Below, piece by piece: positions 1-7,330 of a stretch of 64,000 bases of DNA (positions are counted from its first letter, which is position 1; each line of letters begins with the position of its first letter). The stretch lies in NCBI RefSeq assembly GCF_042219825.1, contig NZ_JBHJHQ010000003.1, positions 620,001 to 684,000 on the forward strand, written 5' to 3'. The notes under the pieces were generated by a model. That model had not been told where the DNA came from. It did no database searches and worked only from the letters and a program-made list of their open reading frames with translations. Both the position numbers and the translations under genes were made by a program. Source of the DNA: JBHJHP01 sp042219825. Lineage in GTDB: Bacteria > Bacteroidota > Bacteroidia > Bacteroidales > UBA5342.

Positions 1-417
1 TAAGGTTATCTCAAAATACCTTAACTCGCCACCGGACAATTCTTTTGTTCTTTTCTTTAAATGTTGCTTTATTCTTTCGTCAGCAATTAGCTTTTTCCTT
101 TTTTCAGGATCCTTTATAAAAACATGTATTATATCCCTCAAACTAATATTTTCAGGTAAAAAGCTGTGCTGGGGCAAATAAGCAATCAAATTTTTATACT
201 GATACGGTTTATCATAAAATTTATTATCTATTTTAATCGCCTTTTGATCCGCAATCAATGTTCCAAATAATATTTTTAATAGTGTTGACTTTCCACATCC
301 ATTCCTCCCCAGAATTCCGACAATCTCTCCTGTTTGACATTTTAAATACACATTAGTGAGTATTTTTCTCTGAGCAAATGTTTTAATTACACTATCTATT
401 TCCAACGTACTACACAT
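1..417 (-). CDS. ABC transporter ATP-binding protein (3' end beyond window)
   Basis: Partial minus-strand reading frame running off the left edge. I translated it directly: it begins MCSTLEIDSV at 417 and contains a Walker A motif (GRNGCGKST), a Q-loop region (YLPQHSF) and an ABC signature (LSGGE) near the window edge. It is therefore the ATPase half of an ABC transporter; Walker B and the H-loop lie outside. The start overlaps the stop of the upstream small membrane gene by 8 bases, so the two are translationally coupled and probably form one exporter or self-protection module. The substrate cannot be told. The region is AT-rich compared with the fucose genes beside it. Confidence 0.85.
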   Translation of the reverse strand, partial: MCSTLEIDSVIKTFAQRKILTNVYLKCQTGEIVGILGRNGCGKSTLLKILFGTLIADQKAIKIDNKFYDKPYQYKNLIAYLPQHSFLPENISLRDIIHVFIKDPEKRKKLIADERIKQHLKKRTKELSGGELRYFEITL

Positions 418-739
418 AAGAAATTAATCCTAGAAGGATGGCTCCTGTTAATGAGTTAAAAATTAATGCTGACAAATACAATTTCGTCTTTGTTAAAGCA
501 TGATTGTAATAAAAAAAGTAATTTCTTTTCTTATAATATTCATAGTAGGCAATACTGCATACAAATCCAACGGTAAAAAAAATAATTATCCAATTGTGTA
601 ATAATTGTAGCCAAAATGATGATGGTACTTCTTCAATTGTCGAAGAAATAAATGATGCAACAAGAACCGACGATACGAACGAAAATAAAATATTCAACGG
701 TAATAATGATCGGTAATATATCCAACACATCTTAATCAT
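410..739 (-). CDS. Small three-helix membrane protein paired with ABC ATPase
   Basis: 109 residues with about three hydrophobic segments (near residues 12-32, 47-67 and 85-107) and an aromatic, basic loop rich in Tyr, Phe and Lys around residues 65-82. Its stop overlaps the start of the ABC ATPase, so it is probably the membrane subunit, or part of it. It is too short for a typical six-helix permease and could be a split or minimal permease; it is not obviously truncated. I do not recognise a family. There is no further gene upstream on this strand in the 180-bp gap before acyP. Confidence 0.6.
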   Translation of the reverse strand: MIKMCWIYYRSLLPLNILFSFVSSVLVASFISSTIEEVPSSFWLQLLHNWIIIFFTVGFVCSIAYYEYYKKRNYFFYYNHALTKTKLYLSALIFNSLTGAILLGLISYV

Positions 740-919
740 ACTATCATATCTGAATTTGAATATGGTCTTCTTACGATTTTATTTTTTGATGTCACACAAC
801 AACAGATAATATCTATTAAAGTAACTAAATTTCAGCTGTTTAATAAAATTAAAAATGCTAAATTGACGATTGTTAACATAAAATCACTTTTTATTCAAAA
901 CTCTCCCTAAATTTATTGT

Positions 920-1192
920 ATGCTCAAACATTTCAATATAACTGTTTATGGTAATGTTCAGGGAGTCGGATTTCGCTGGCATACCCGCAGAATGGCAGAG
1001 ACTCTTGGTGTAACGGGATACGTAAAAAACCGATACAATGGCACTGTTTATATTGAAGCAGAAGGAAGTGAAATACAGCTTTCACAGTTTGTAAGCTGGT
1101 GTAAAAAAGGACCAGATCATGCGCAGGTTGAACACGTGGATATTACTATAACTGATCTGGTTGGGTTTAATTCGTTTACGGTTAGAAGATAA
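920..1192 (+). CDS. acyP: Acylphosphatase
   Basis: 90 residues, the normal acylphosphatase length. It hydrolyses the carboxyl-phosphate bond of acylphosphates in the cytoplasm. The diagnostic loop GNVQGVGFR near residues 11-19 holds the phosphate-binding Arg, and VKNRYNGTVYIEAEG carries the catalytic Asn and following beta strand. The gene stands alone on the plus strand between the minus-strand ABC module and the convergent fucose operon. A strong hairpin lies directly after its stop codon. Confidence 0.93.
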   Translation: MLKHFNITVYGNVQGVGFRWHTRRMAETLGVTGYVKNRYNGTVYIEAEGSEIQLSQFVSWCKKGPDHAQVEHVDITITDLVGFNSFTVRR

Positions 1193-1198
1193 GTGGGT

Positions 1199-1232
1199 AC
1201 CGAGGGCCTCCGCTTAAAGCGAAGCCCTCGGT
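1199..1232. repeat. 34-bp palindromic element, GAGGGCTTC family copy 1, probable bidirectional terminator
   Basis: An almost perfect inverted repeat with outer arms ACCGAGGGC and GCCCTCGGT and inner arms around CGCTTAAAGCG. It lies between the convergent acyP and dehydrogenase stops. Related copies occur at 16434-16466 and 60771-60803. The U-tract is poor on both strands, so it may act as a transcript-end hairpin rather than a classical terminator. Confidence 0.75.
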
Positions 1233-1236
1233 ATGC

Positions 1237-2253
1237 TCAGAATTCCACCATTATTTTTAAGACCTCTCCCGTATGTTCTGACCAGTATTTAACTGTTTCA
1301 GACGCCTGTTCTACTGAAATAGTTTTTGTGATTAACAGGTTTTCATCCAGGTCGCTGCCCTTCAGATATTTAATTACTGCTTCAAAGTCGGATGGATTGG
1401 CATTACGTGATCCCATGATTTTCAGTTCCTTCTGTACCCACAGTTTGGTTAAGAAGGATATTTCGCTTCCGGCATAGCCAATACATACCACCCGTCCCGC
1501 AAACGCGACTTCTTCTATGGCCGCTTTATAGGTAACGGGATTTCCGGCTGCTTCAACAACAACTGTCGGACCGTCACCGTTGGTTATCCTTTCCAGTTCT
1601 TCATGCAGGTTCTGCTTTAGTGAATTAATGGTATGAACAGCTCCAAGTTTTTTAGCTACAGCCAGTTTGTCATCATCAATATCCACAGCTATTACTGTTG
1701 CACCACGCAGGGCAGCACGAACAATAGCACCTGTCCCAATCATTCCACACCCCAGAACCATAACGGTATCCAGATCTGTTACCTCACCATTGTCAATGGC
1801 GTGAAAGCCAACAGTCAATGGTTCAACCAAAGCCAGCTGACGTGTTGATAGCTGCTCGTCGGTTAATATTTTCTGCCACGGAACCACAATATATTCCGCC
1901 ATGGCCCCATCGCGTTGCACTCCCAGCGTTTCATTATAGCGGCAAGCATTAAAACGCTTCTGTTTACACGAGGTACACTGTCCACAGTTGGTATAAGGAA
2001 CCACGGTAACTTTCTGTCCCGCATTGAAGTTTTCAGGAACACCATCACCTTTTTCGATTATTTCAGCAGAAATCTCATGACCCGGAATACGTGGATAACT
2101 CACCATGGGATTTTTCCCAAGATAAGTGCTCAGATCCGATCCGCAGAACCCCACGTACTTTATCTTCAGTAAAACCTCGCCTGTTCCTGCCACCGGCATT
2201 TCACGTTCCACAACTTTTACTTCACCTGCTTTTATAATTTCTATTGCTTTCAT
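1237..2253 (-). CDS. Zinc-dependent medium-chain alcohol/sugar dehydrogenase, last gene of fucose operon
   Basis: 338 residues from the ATG at 2253; an upstream in-frame ATG at 2277 would add eight unlikely residues that fall in a repeat element. It has the medium-chain dehydrogenase layout: catalytic zinc site FCGSD and GHE, the four-Cys structural zinc loop (CGQCTSCKQKRFNAC), and a Rossmann motif (VLGCGMIGTGAI). It probably oxidises or reduces a sugar or a fucose-derived intermediate with NAD(P). Family members are often labelled threonine/sorbitol dehydrogenase-like, so the substrate is inferred only from the fucose context. It is separated from the next operon gene by an 83-bp heptad-repeat element. 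Confidence 0.82.
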   Translation of the reverse strand: MKAIEIIKAGEVKVVEREMPVAGTGEVLLKIKYVGFCGSDLSTYLGKNPMVSYPRIPGHEISAEIIEKGDGVPENFNAGQKVTVVPYTNCGQCTSCKQKRFNACRYNETLGVQRDGAMAEYIVVPWQKILTDEQLSTRQLALVEPLTVGFHAIDNGEVTDLDTVMVLGCGMIGTGAIVRAALRGATVIAVDIDDDKLAVAKKLGAVHTINSLKQNLHEELERITNGDGPTVVVEAAGNPVTYKAAIEEVAFAGRVVCIGYAGSEISFLTKLWVQKELKIMGSRNANPSDFEAVIKYLKGSDLDENLLITKTISVEQASETVKYWSEHTGEVLKIMVEF

Positions 2254-2268
2254 ATTCTTTTTAGTATC

Positions 2269-2351
2269 ACGACACAAGTATCAGGTATCATGCTTCGATA
2301 AACTCAGCAACCAACACAGTGCTTAATCTTGTATCTTGGTTCTTGTGTCTA
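2269..2351. repeat. Heptad-armed inverted repeat element, copy A
   Basis: The left arm reads in 7-bp units ACGACAC, AAGTATC, AGGTATC (2269-2289). The right arm, read on the minus strand from 2351, gives TAGACAC, AAGAACC, AAGATAC, AAGATTA. The centre carries CTTCGATAAACTCAGCA, which resembles the other repeat family at 37.5 kb. The right end overlaps the stop codon of the amidohydrolase, so the element sits inside the fucose operon. Confidence 0.75.
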
Positions 2352-3179
2352 TATATTATAAACTCTTTGTGCATTCTTAAACAGAATTTGGTCCTGTTCT
2401 GTTTGGCTAAATCCTGAAATTATACCTCTTACTATATTAACCCATTGTTCATATTCTGTAGCTACAAGGCAAACCGGCCAGTCAGAACCAAACATAAGTC
2501 GCTCGGGACCAAATGCTTTCAAAACCACATCAAAGTATGGCTGAAGCTGTTCTCTGTTCCATGTTTTGTAGTTTGCTTCAGTCACAATGCCACTTAGCTT
2601 GCAATACACATTATCGCGTTTTGCAAGTTCATACATATTATTCTTCCAATCCTTAATTTCATTGGTTTTAATTTTAGGTTTGGCAATGTGATCCAATACA
2701 AATACCTGATCAGGATGCTTGTCCACAAACCTGATGCTGTTCGGAAGCTGATGTTCAAATATCAGTATTTCATAGAGCAGATCATATTCCTTCAGCAGTG
2801 TAATCCCATTATTAAAATCCTGTCCTAAAATAAATTCCGGGTCCGTTTCTCCCTGTACCACATGACGTACGCCTTTCAACCAGAGATTACCTTTATATTT
2901 TTCCAAAACAGAATCTAAATCGGGTGAAGCAAGGGGCACCCAACCGATCACGCCTTTCATAAAATCATGTTTTTCTGCCAATGTGAGCAACCAGTCTGTT
3001 TCTTCCAATGTTTGTCTGGCCTGAACCGTAATGACCTGTTCAATGCCAGTTCCCTTGATGGTTTGCTGCAGATCATCCGGCAAAAAGCTTTTACGGATAA
3101 TGGCCATCTCATCATCAATCCAGTCAAACTCTACCGGATTGTACTGCCATAAGTGGTGATGTGTATCAATAATCATCAT
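2349..3179 (-). CDS. Amidohydrolase-2 family, L-fuconolactonase-like
   Basis: 276 residues, a TIM-barrel metal hydrolase of the COG3618 type, whose members open sugar lactones such as L-fucono-1,5-lactone. Visible motifs are the N-terminal HxH in DTHHHLW (His7, His9), GVRHVVQ near 103-109, LDHIAKP near 162-168, KLSG near 194-197, and the C-terminal metal Asp in FGSDWPV near 230-236. It follows the aldo/keto reductase by six bases, fitting a dehydrogenase plus lactonase pair. The lactonase role is inferred from family and context. The sequence alone does not exclude a rhamnonolactone substrate. Confidence 0.85.
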   Translation of the reverse strand: MMIIDTHHHLWQYNPVEFDWIDDEMAIIRKSFLPDDLQQTIKGTGIEQVITVQARQTLEETDWLLTLAEKHDFMKGVIGWVPLASPDLDSVLEKYKGNLWLKGVRHVVQGETDPEFILGQDFNNGITLLKEYDLLYEILIFEHQLPNSIRFVDKHPDQVFVLDHIAKPKIKTNEIKDWKNNMYELAKRDNVYCKLSGIVTEANYKTWNREQLQPYFDVVLKAFGPERLMFGSDWPVCLVATEYEQWVNIVRGIISGFSQTEQDQILFKNAQRVYNI

Positions 3180-3185
3180 GTTGAT

Positions 3186-4238
3186 TTATAAAAACGGATA
3201 CGCCGGATCAATAATCTTTTCTTCTTTTAATGCTTCCCAGAAACCATAAGGCATAGGACGCACGATAACAATCTTGTTCCGTGCCATACGGGTTGGTTTC
3301 CCCGGATTAAGAGCTACAGCATTCACCGGTTTGGGTGAATAGGCAAACTGCAGACAGGCATCACCCGGAACCACATTAAACGTATCGCAAACGGCATAGA
3401 ATTTCTCGCGCCATTCAAATAAATGCTGATCCAGTGGATTTGATACATCTACCAACCGGTAGTCAAAATAGGCACCTCCTGTAAGGAATCCGGCATTAAA
3501 AATACCTGAGTTGATAATCCCAACACCATCCTTCTCCAGTTGCATAAAGAAATCAAGAACTTCTCCGGGATGGGAATAAACCGTGAAAGAGTTGGCAAAC
3601 ATGATCCAGTCAAATTTCACATGCTGGTACAACTCATAAATTACTTTCCAATCCTTGGACCCAATGCCAACCGCTTTAACCTTTTTCTTCTTTTTCAGTT
3701 CGAACAGGGCTTTATAAGCACCAAGTACATCATCAAAGCGCTTTTTCCTGTCTTCTTCGGATTTAGCTGCTGCAAGATATTCATCGGGATCATGTACCGA
3801 AACCAGTTCTGATTTATATGTATCTCCCAGCAACTCACTCCCCTGCTTCCAGCATTCCAGAATGCCTTCGTAGCTAATTTTCTGTACAGCATCGTGTTTA
3901 ATATTAATCCATGCACCGGGTTCAAATGATGGTTCATCGGTTGTTAGGGGTATGCGATACCATCCCAGCTTATTGCTGATGGTAATATTTAACGGATCAA
4001 CACCAAGTTCCTTCAGGCCTTTTCCAATGGTTTCAAGTGATAAACCAGCACCGTATTTCCCGGCAGAATCAATCACTACTTTCTTACCATCCGCCACATT
4101 GAACCACTCCTTCATCAGTGCCAGCTTTTCCTTCCAGGAAAGTTCTCTGTAAAGGTTTCCAAGATAACTGGTCCCATAAATAATTGGCGGACATTCAATG
4201 TTGGTTTTGCCTAAATATTTTGGTTTAATAAATGTCAT
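3186..4238 (-). CDS. Aldo/keto reductase, probable L-fucose dehydrogenase
   Basis: 350-residue aldo/keto reductase of the group that includes L-fucose/D-threo-aldose 1-dehydrogenase and pyridoxal 4-dehydrogenase. The catalytic tetrad is readable: Asp57 and Tyr62 in IDSAGKYG, Lys90 in SNKLG, His149 in SVHDPD. Its start codon directly abuts the stop of the mutarotase gene and the lactonase follows at once. The likely role is oxidation of L-fucose to its lactone for the downstream hydrolase. This would be an alternative to the isomerase/kinase route encoded upstream in the same operon. Cofactor preference cannot be read. Confidence 0.85.
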   Translation of the reverse strand: MTFIKPKYLGKTNIECPPIIYGTSYLGNLYRELSWKEKLALMKEWFNVADGKKVVIDSAGKYGAGLSLETIGKGLKELGVDPLNITISNKLGWYRIPLTTDEPSFEPGAWINIKHDAVQKISYEGILECWKQGSELLGDTYKSELVSVHDPDEYLAAAKSEEDRKKRFDDVLGAYKALFELKKKKKVKAVGIGSKDWKVIYELYQHVKFDWIMFANSFTVYSHPGEVLDFFMQLEKDGVGIINSGIFNAGFLTGGAYFDYRLVDVSNPLDQHLFEWREKFYAVCDTFNVVPGDACLQFAYSPKPVNAVALNPGKPTRMARNKIVIVRPMPYGFWEALKEEKIIDPAYPFL

Positions 4239-4586
4239 TTAATCCATTTTATAAATACGTTCCATCAACTGCCATTTTTCATCGGCAGAGGCATCTTCTG
4301 AGGTATTCTGAAACTTTGACACATAAGCCTCCCATTCACTCTGCCGTGGTTTTTTTGCCAGATCATGCATTGCAAGGTCATGATCGAAATCCATTATTGT
4401 ATTCATGATCATGAACAACTGGTTCCCCAAAATGTAAATTTCCATATCCAGAATTCCAACCTCTTTCATTCCTTTTGTAATCTCCGGCCAAACGGCACCG
4501 GGTGCATGAACTTTTTTATATGCCTCAATCAATTCCGGATCATTCTTTAGAGTTAAGGTCTTACAATATCGTTTATATTCTGTCAT
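4239..4586 (-). CDS. RhaM-type sugar mutarotase (L-fucose/L-rhamnose)
   Basis: 115 residues from the ATG at 4586, which overlaps the fucP stop by one base (TAATG); a longer in-frame extension lies wholly inside fucP and is rejected. The fold family is the small alpha/beta L-rhamnose mutarotase. His27 with VWPEI, and the FDHDLAMHDL and EWEAYVSKF segments, match the family layout. It interconverts alpha and beta anomers of the imported 6-deoxyhexose. Placement immediately after fucP argues for fucose. The family name alone would suggest rhamnose. Confidence 0.85.
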   Translation of the reverse strand: MTEYKRYCKTLTLKNDPELIEAYKKVHAPGAVWPEITKGMKEVGILDMEIYILGNQLFMIMNTIMDFDHDLAMHDLAKKPRQSEWEAYVSKFQNTSEDASADEKWQLMERIYKMD

Positions 4587-5857
4587 TATACTGCTACTCT
4601 TTTGGTTAATGATAACCTGTAATACGCGTAAGAACCTATTACAATAAAACAAACCAGAGGAATAAAGTAAGAAAAGCTTACACCTATTATGTCAATAAAA
4701 GCACCCTGTAACGGTGTGATTAATGCACCACCAAGAATCGCCATAATTAAACCGGAAGCACCTACCTTTGTTTCTTCATCCGTCAAACCATCACTTCCCA
4801 TGCCAAATATGGTTGGAAACATAAGAGACATAAACGCCGATATTCCTATCAATGAATATACGCCGACAATACCTCCAACGAAAATTACACTCAGAGAAAG
4901 CAGACCTGCCATTACTGAAGCGGTTAAAAGTAATGTACTGTCTTTAAATTTTCTCATAAGGATAGTAAAGATCCATCGCGAAACACCAAACAATATCAGT
5001 GCCCATGAATGATATTCCAGAGCCTGATCGGGAGTCACATGCAAATGTTCAGGGATATAAAAATTTGTGTATGTCCATACCGTAATCTGTGCTCCAACAT
5101 AAAAAAACTGTGCAATCACGGCAAACGTATAATTCTTTCTTTTGAATAAGGATTTAAAGGTTCGAAACAGATGCAGGTCGGCACTGTTATCAGAAACCTT
5201 TGGCATCTTCATGACAGCAATTAATATCCACACCAGCACCAAAACAGCAGCAATAGACAAATACGGAAAAATGACGATGTTCAGAACTTCATTGATCTGA
5301 TCAGATGCAACCTGTATATTACCCTCTGCATCCAAAGGCATCTTGGCCATAATGAGATAACGGGCCAAAAACACACCAGAAACAGCTCCGATCGGATTAA
5401 AAGACTGTGCAAAATTTAAGCGCCGTGTTGCTGTTTCTCTTTCACCCAGTACCAGAATGTAGGGATTTGCATTGGTTTCCAGAATACTTAAACCGCTTGC
5501 CAATACATAATAAGAGATACAGAAAAAAATAAATTCCTGTAGCAACGTTGATGGATACAATAAAAGACAACCAATGGCATAAAGCCCTAATCCTACAAGA
5601 ACCCCTGTTTTATATGAATACTTCCGGGATATCATGGATCCGGGAATTGCCATACAGAAATAACCAAAGTAAAATGCAAACTGAATGAGTGACGCCTGAA
5701 ACGTACTTAATTCGCCAAATACTGCCTTAAAAACCCTGACAAGAGGATCTGTGAGGTTATTTGCAATACCCCACCACATAAAACAACTTGATAATAAAAT
5801 AAATGCCAGTGTGTACTTTTTATCCAGTAAAGGCACTTTCTTAGCTATTGCATCCAT
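4586..5857 (-). CDS. fucP: L-fucose:H+ symporter
   Basis: 423-residue major facilitator protein with about twelve hydrophobic segments. It matches the FucP signature closely: ANNLTDPL holds the proton-coupling Asp (Asp37) and LETNANP the Glu (Glu127), equivalent to the essential acidic residues of the E. coli transporter. FYFGYF and the RLNFAQSFNPIGA segment are also family-typical. It imports L-fucose across the inner membrane. It lies between the kinase (54-bp gap) and the mutarotase (one-base overlap). The related galactose/glucose symporters share the fold, but the fucI and kinase neighbours support fucose. Confidence 0.93.
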   Translation of the reverse strand: MDAIAKKVPLLDKKYTLAFILLSSCFMWWGIANNLTDPLVRVFKAVFGELSTFQASLIQFAFYFGYFCMAIPGSMISRKYSYKTGVLVGLGLYAIGCLLLYPSTLLQEFIFFCISYYVLASGLSILETNANPYILVLGERETATRRLNFAQSFNPIGAVSGVFLARYLIMAKMPLDAEGNIQVASDQINEVLNIVIFPYLSIAAVLVLVWILIAVMKMPKVSDNSADLHLFRTFKSLFKRKNYTFAVIAQFFYVGAQITVWTYTNFYIPEHLHVTPDQALEYHSWALILFGVSRWIFTILMRKFKDSTLLLTASVMAGLLSLSVIFVGGIVGVYSLIGISAFMSLMFPTIFGMGSDGLTDEETKVGASGLIMAILGGALITPLQGAFIDIIGVSFSYFIPLVCFIVIGSYAYYRLSLTKRVAV

Positions 5858-5911
5858 GTTCTATTGTAATTTTATTCTTATAAATAACTCATCAATGTAC
5901 ATATTTTATTT

Positions 5912-7324
5912 CTAATCTTCCTTTTCAGGATTATATGTTTTAATGCCGAATGATTTCCCTACTATTTTATGAGCCTCTTCAATGGAACTGGCATACCCCA
6001 TCGCCACGCTCTGCCATAACATGTTCCCAATGGTTGCTCCTTCCACCGGTCCTGCATGAACCGGAATTCCTACGGCGTTTGCCGTTAACCGGCACAACAA
6101 TTCCGACTGAATACCGCCGCCAAGCATATGAAGGCCGTCGAACCTTCGGTTTCTGAGATTAATCAGGACATCCAGAATACCTTTGAAAGATGCCGCAAGG
6201 CTTTCGTACGCACACCAGAAATACTCCAATGAATTTTTAAACGGCTGACAACCTGCTTCAGACAGCAATTCATCAAATACCAGTTTCATGCTTTCAGGAT
6301 TGTACAACCTGTTGTCGTTCGGATCAATGGTAATACCGGTTGACCCGGATCCTGAAATGCGTTGTTCCAGTTCACCATACGATAAATCCGGGAACAGCTC
6401 CTCCTTAAGTTTCTGGATCAACCACAAACCCATGGCGTTTTTATGCACCTTAATATTCCCCGGAGAGGTAATCTCGTTGGTGATCCCTTCGGTAAAAGCC
6501 AGCTCATTAGTGATTGGCATTATGCTCTTCATGCCCATGATACACCAGGTCCCTGTTGAGATATAAGCATAATTATCTGTAGTTGCAGGAATGGCTTCAA
6601 TGGCAGATGCGGTATCGTGTGAAGGTGCAAGACAAACTTTAGCATCCGGCAGCTCAAACTCGGGTTTAACATTACCAATTACCGTTCCGCAACGTTGTGG
6701 TTCAGAAAACTGACCTGACTTAAGCGCCAGTTTTTTCAGGATAAGTTCATCCCATGTGTTCGTTGCAATATGTATCATTTGCGATGTGGAACATAACGAT
6801 AGCTCGTTATTTAAAACACCACTCAAATAAAATGCTATGTAGTTGGCCATAAAAAGAATAGCCCTGACATGTGCAAATTCTGATTTGTCTTTAACCGACA
6901 GAAACTGAAAAAGCGTGTTGAACGGATAAAAGTTGATACCGGTTCGTTCGAATGTTTCTTTCGCTGACAGGAATTCATTCTCCCACCTTTCCTGCATGCC
7001 ATCTGTCCGCTTATCGCGGTATGCAAAAGGATTGGCTAAAGGTTTCAGAGCGTTGTCAAGCAATACATGGTCCACACCCCAGGAATCAACAGCCACACTT
7101 TGAATTGGATAAACCGATAGTTTGACAGCCTTTTCCAGTCCCTTCTTTATTTCATTGGTAATTCGTGCCAGGTCCCAGTGCTCGTGTCCGTTTTCAAATA
7201 TAATTTCATTGGAAAACCTGTGCACCTCGGTCAGGCTTAGTTTATCAGAAAACTCTCCAAGCATGATCCGGATACTACCTGCGCCCATATCGATTGCCAG
7301 ACATGAAAACTGATCCATACCCAA
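5912..7324 (-). CDS. fucK: FGGY carbohydrate kinase, L-fuculokinase/rhamnulokinase type
   Basis: 470 residues. N-terminal ATPase motif LAIDMGAGSIR near residues 8-18, the rhamnulokinase-like DSWGVDHVLLD and FAYRDKRTDGM around residues 81-110, and a C-terminal HMLGGGIQSELLC adenine-binding region. By sequence it is closer to rhamnulokinases than to E. coli FucK. Bacteroidota fucose operons commonly use this subfamily, and it sits between fucI and fucP six bases after the fucI stop. It should phosphorylate L-fuculose to L-fuculose-1-phosphate. No aldolase for that product is encoded anywhere in the window. Confidence 0.85.
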   Translation of the reverse strand: MGMDQFSCLAIDMGAGSIRIMLGEFSDKLSLTEVHRFSNEIIFENGHEHWDLARITNEIKKGLEKAVKLSVYPIQSVAVDSWGVDHVLLDNALKPLANPFAYRDKRTDGMQERWENEFLSAKETFERTGINFYPFNTLFQFLSVKDKSEFAHVRAILFMANYIAFYLSGVLNNELSLCSTSQMIHIATNTWDELILKKLALKSGQFSEPQRCGTVIGNVKPEFELPDAKVCLAPSHDTASAIEAIPATTDNYAYISTGTWCIMGMKSIMPITNELAFTEGITNEITSPGNIKVHKNAMGLWLIQKLKEELFPDLSYGELEQRISGSGSTGITIDPNDNRLYNPESMKLVFDELLSEAGCQPFKNSLEYFWCAYESLAASFKGILDVLINLRNRRFDGLHMLGGGIQSELLCRLTANAVGIPVHAGPVEGATIGNMLWQSVAMGYASSIEEAHKIVGKSFGIKTYNPEKED

Positions 7325-7330
7325 TAGTAT

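Noticed and set aside
1193..1477. 94-residue plus-strand frame after acyP
   Set aside because: Runs through the palindromic element and the end of the dehydrogenase gene; no start signal or family.
4587..4652. N-terminal extension of the mutarotase
   Set aside because: The extra 22 residues lie inside fucP and do not resemble RhaM proteins; the ATG at 4586 overlaps the fucP stop.
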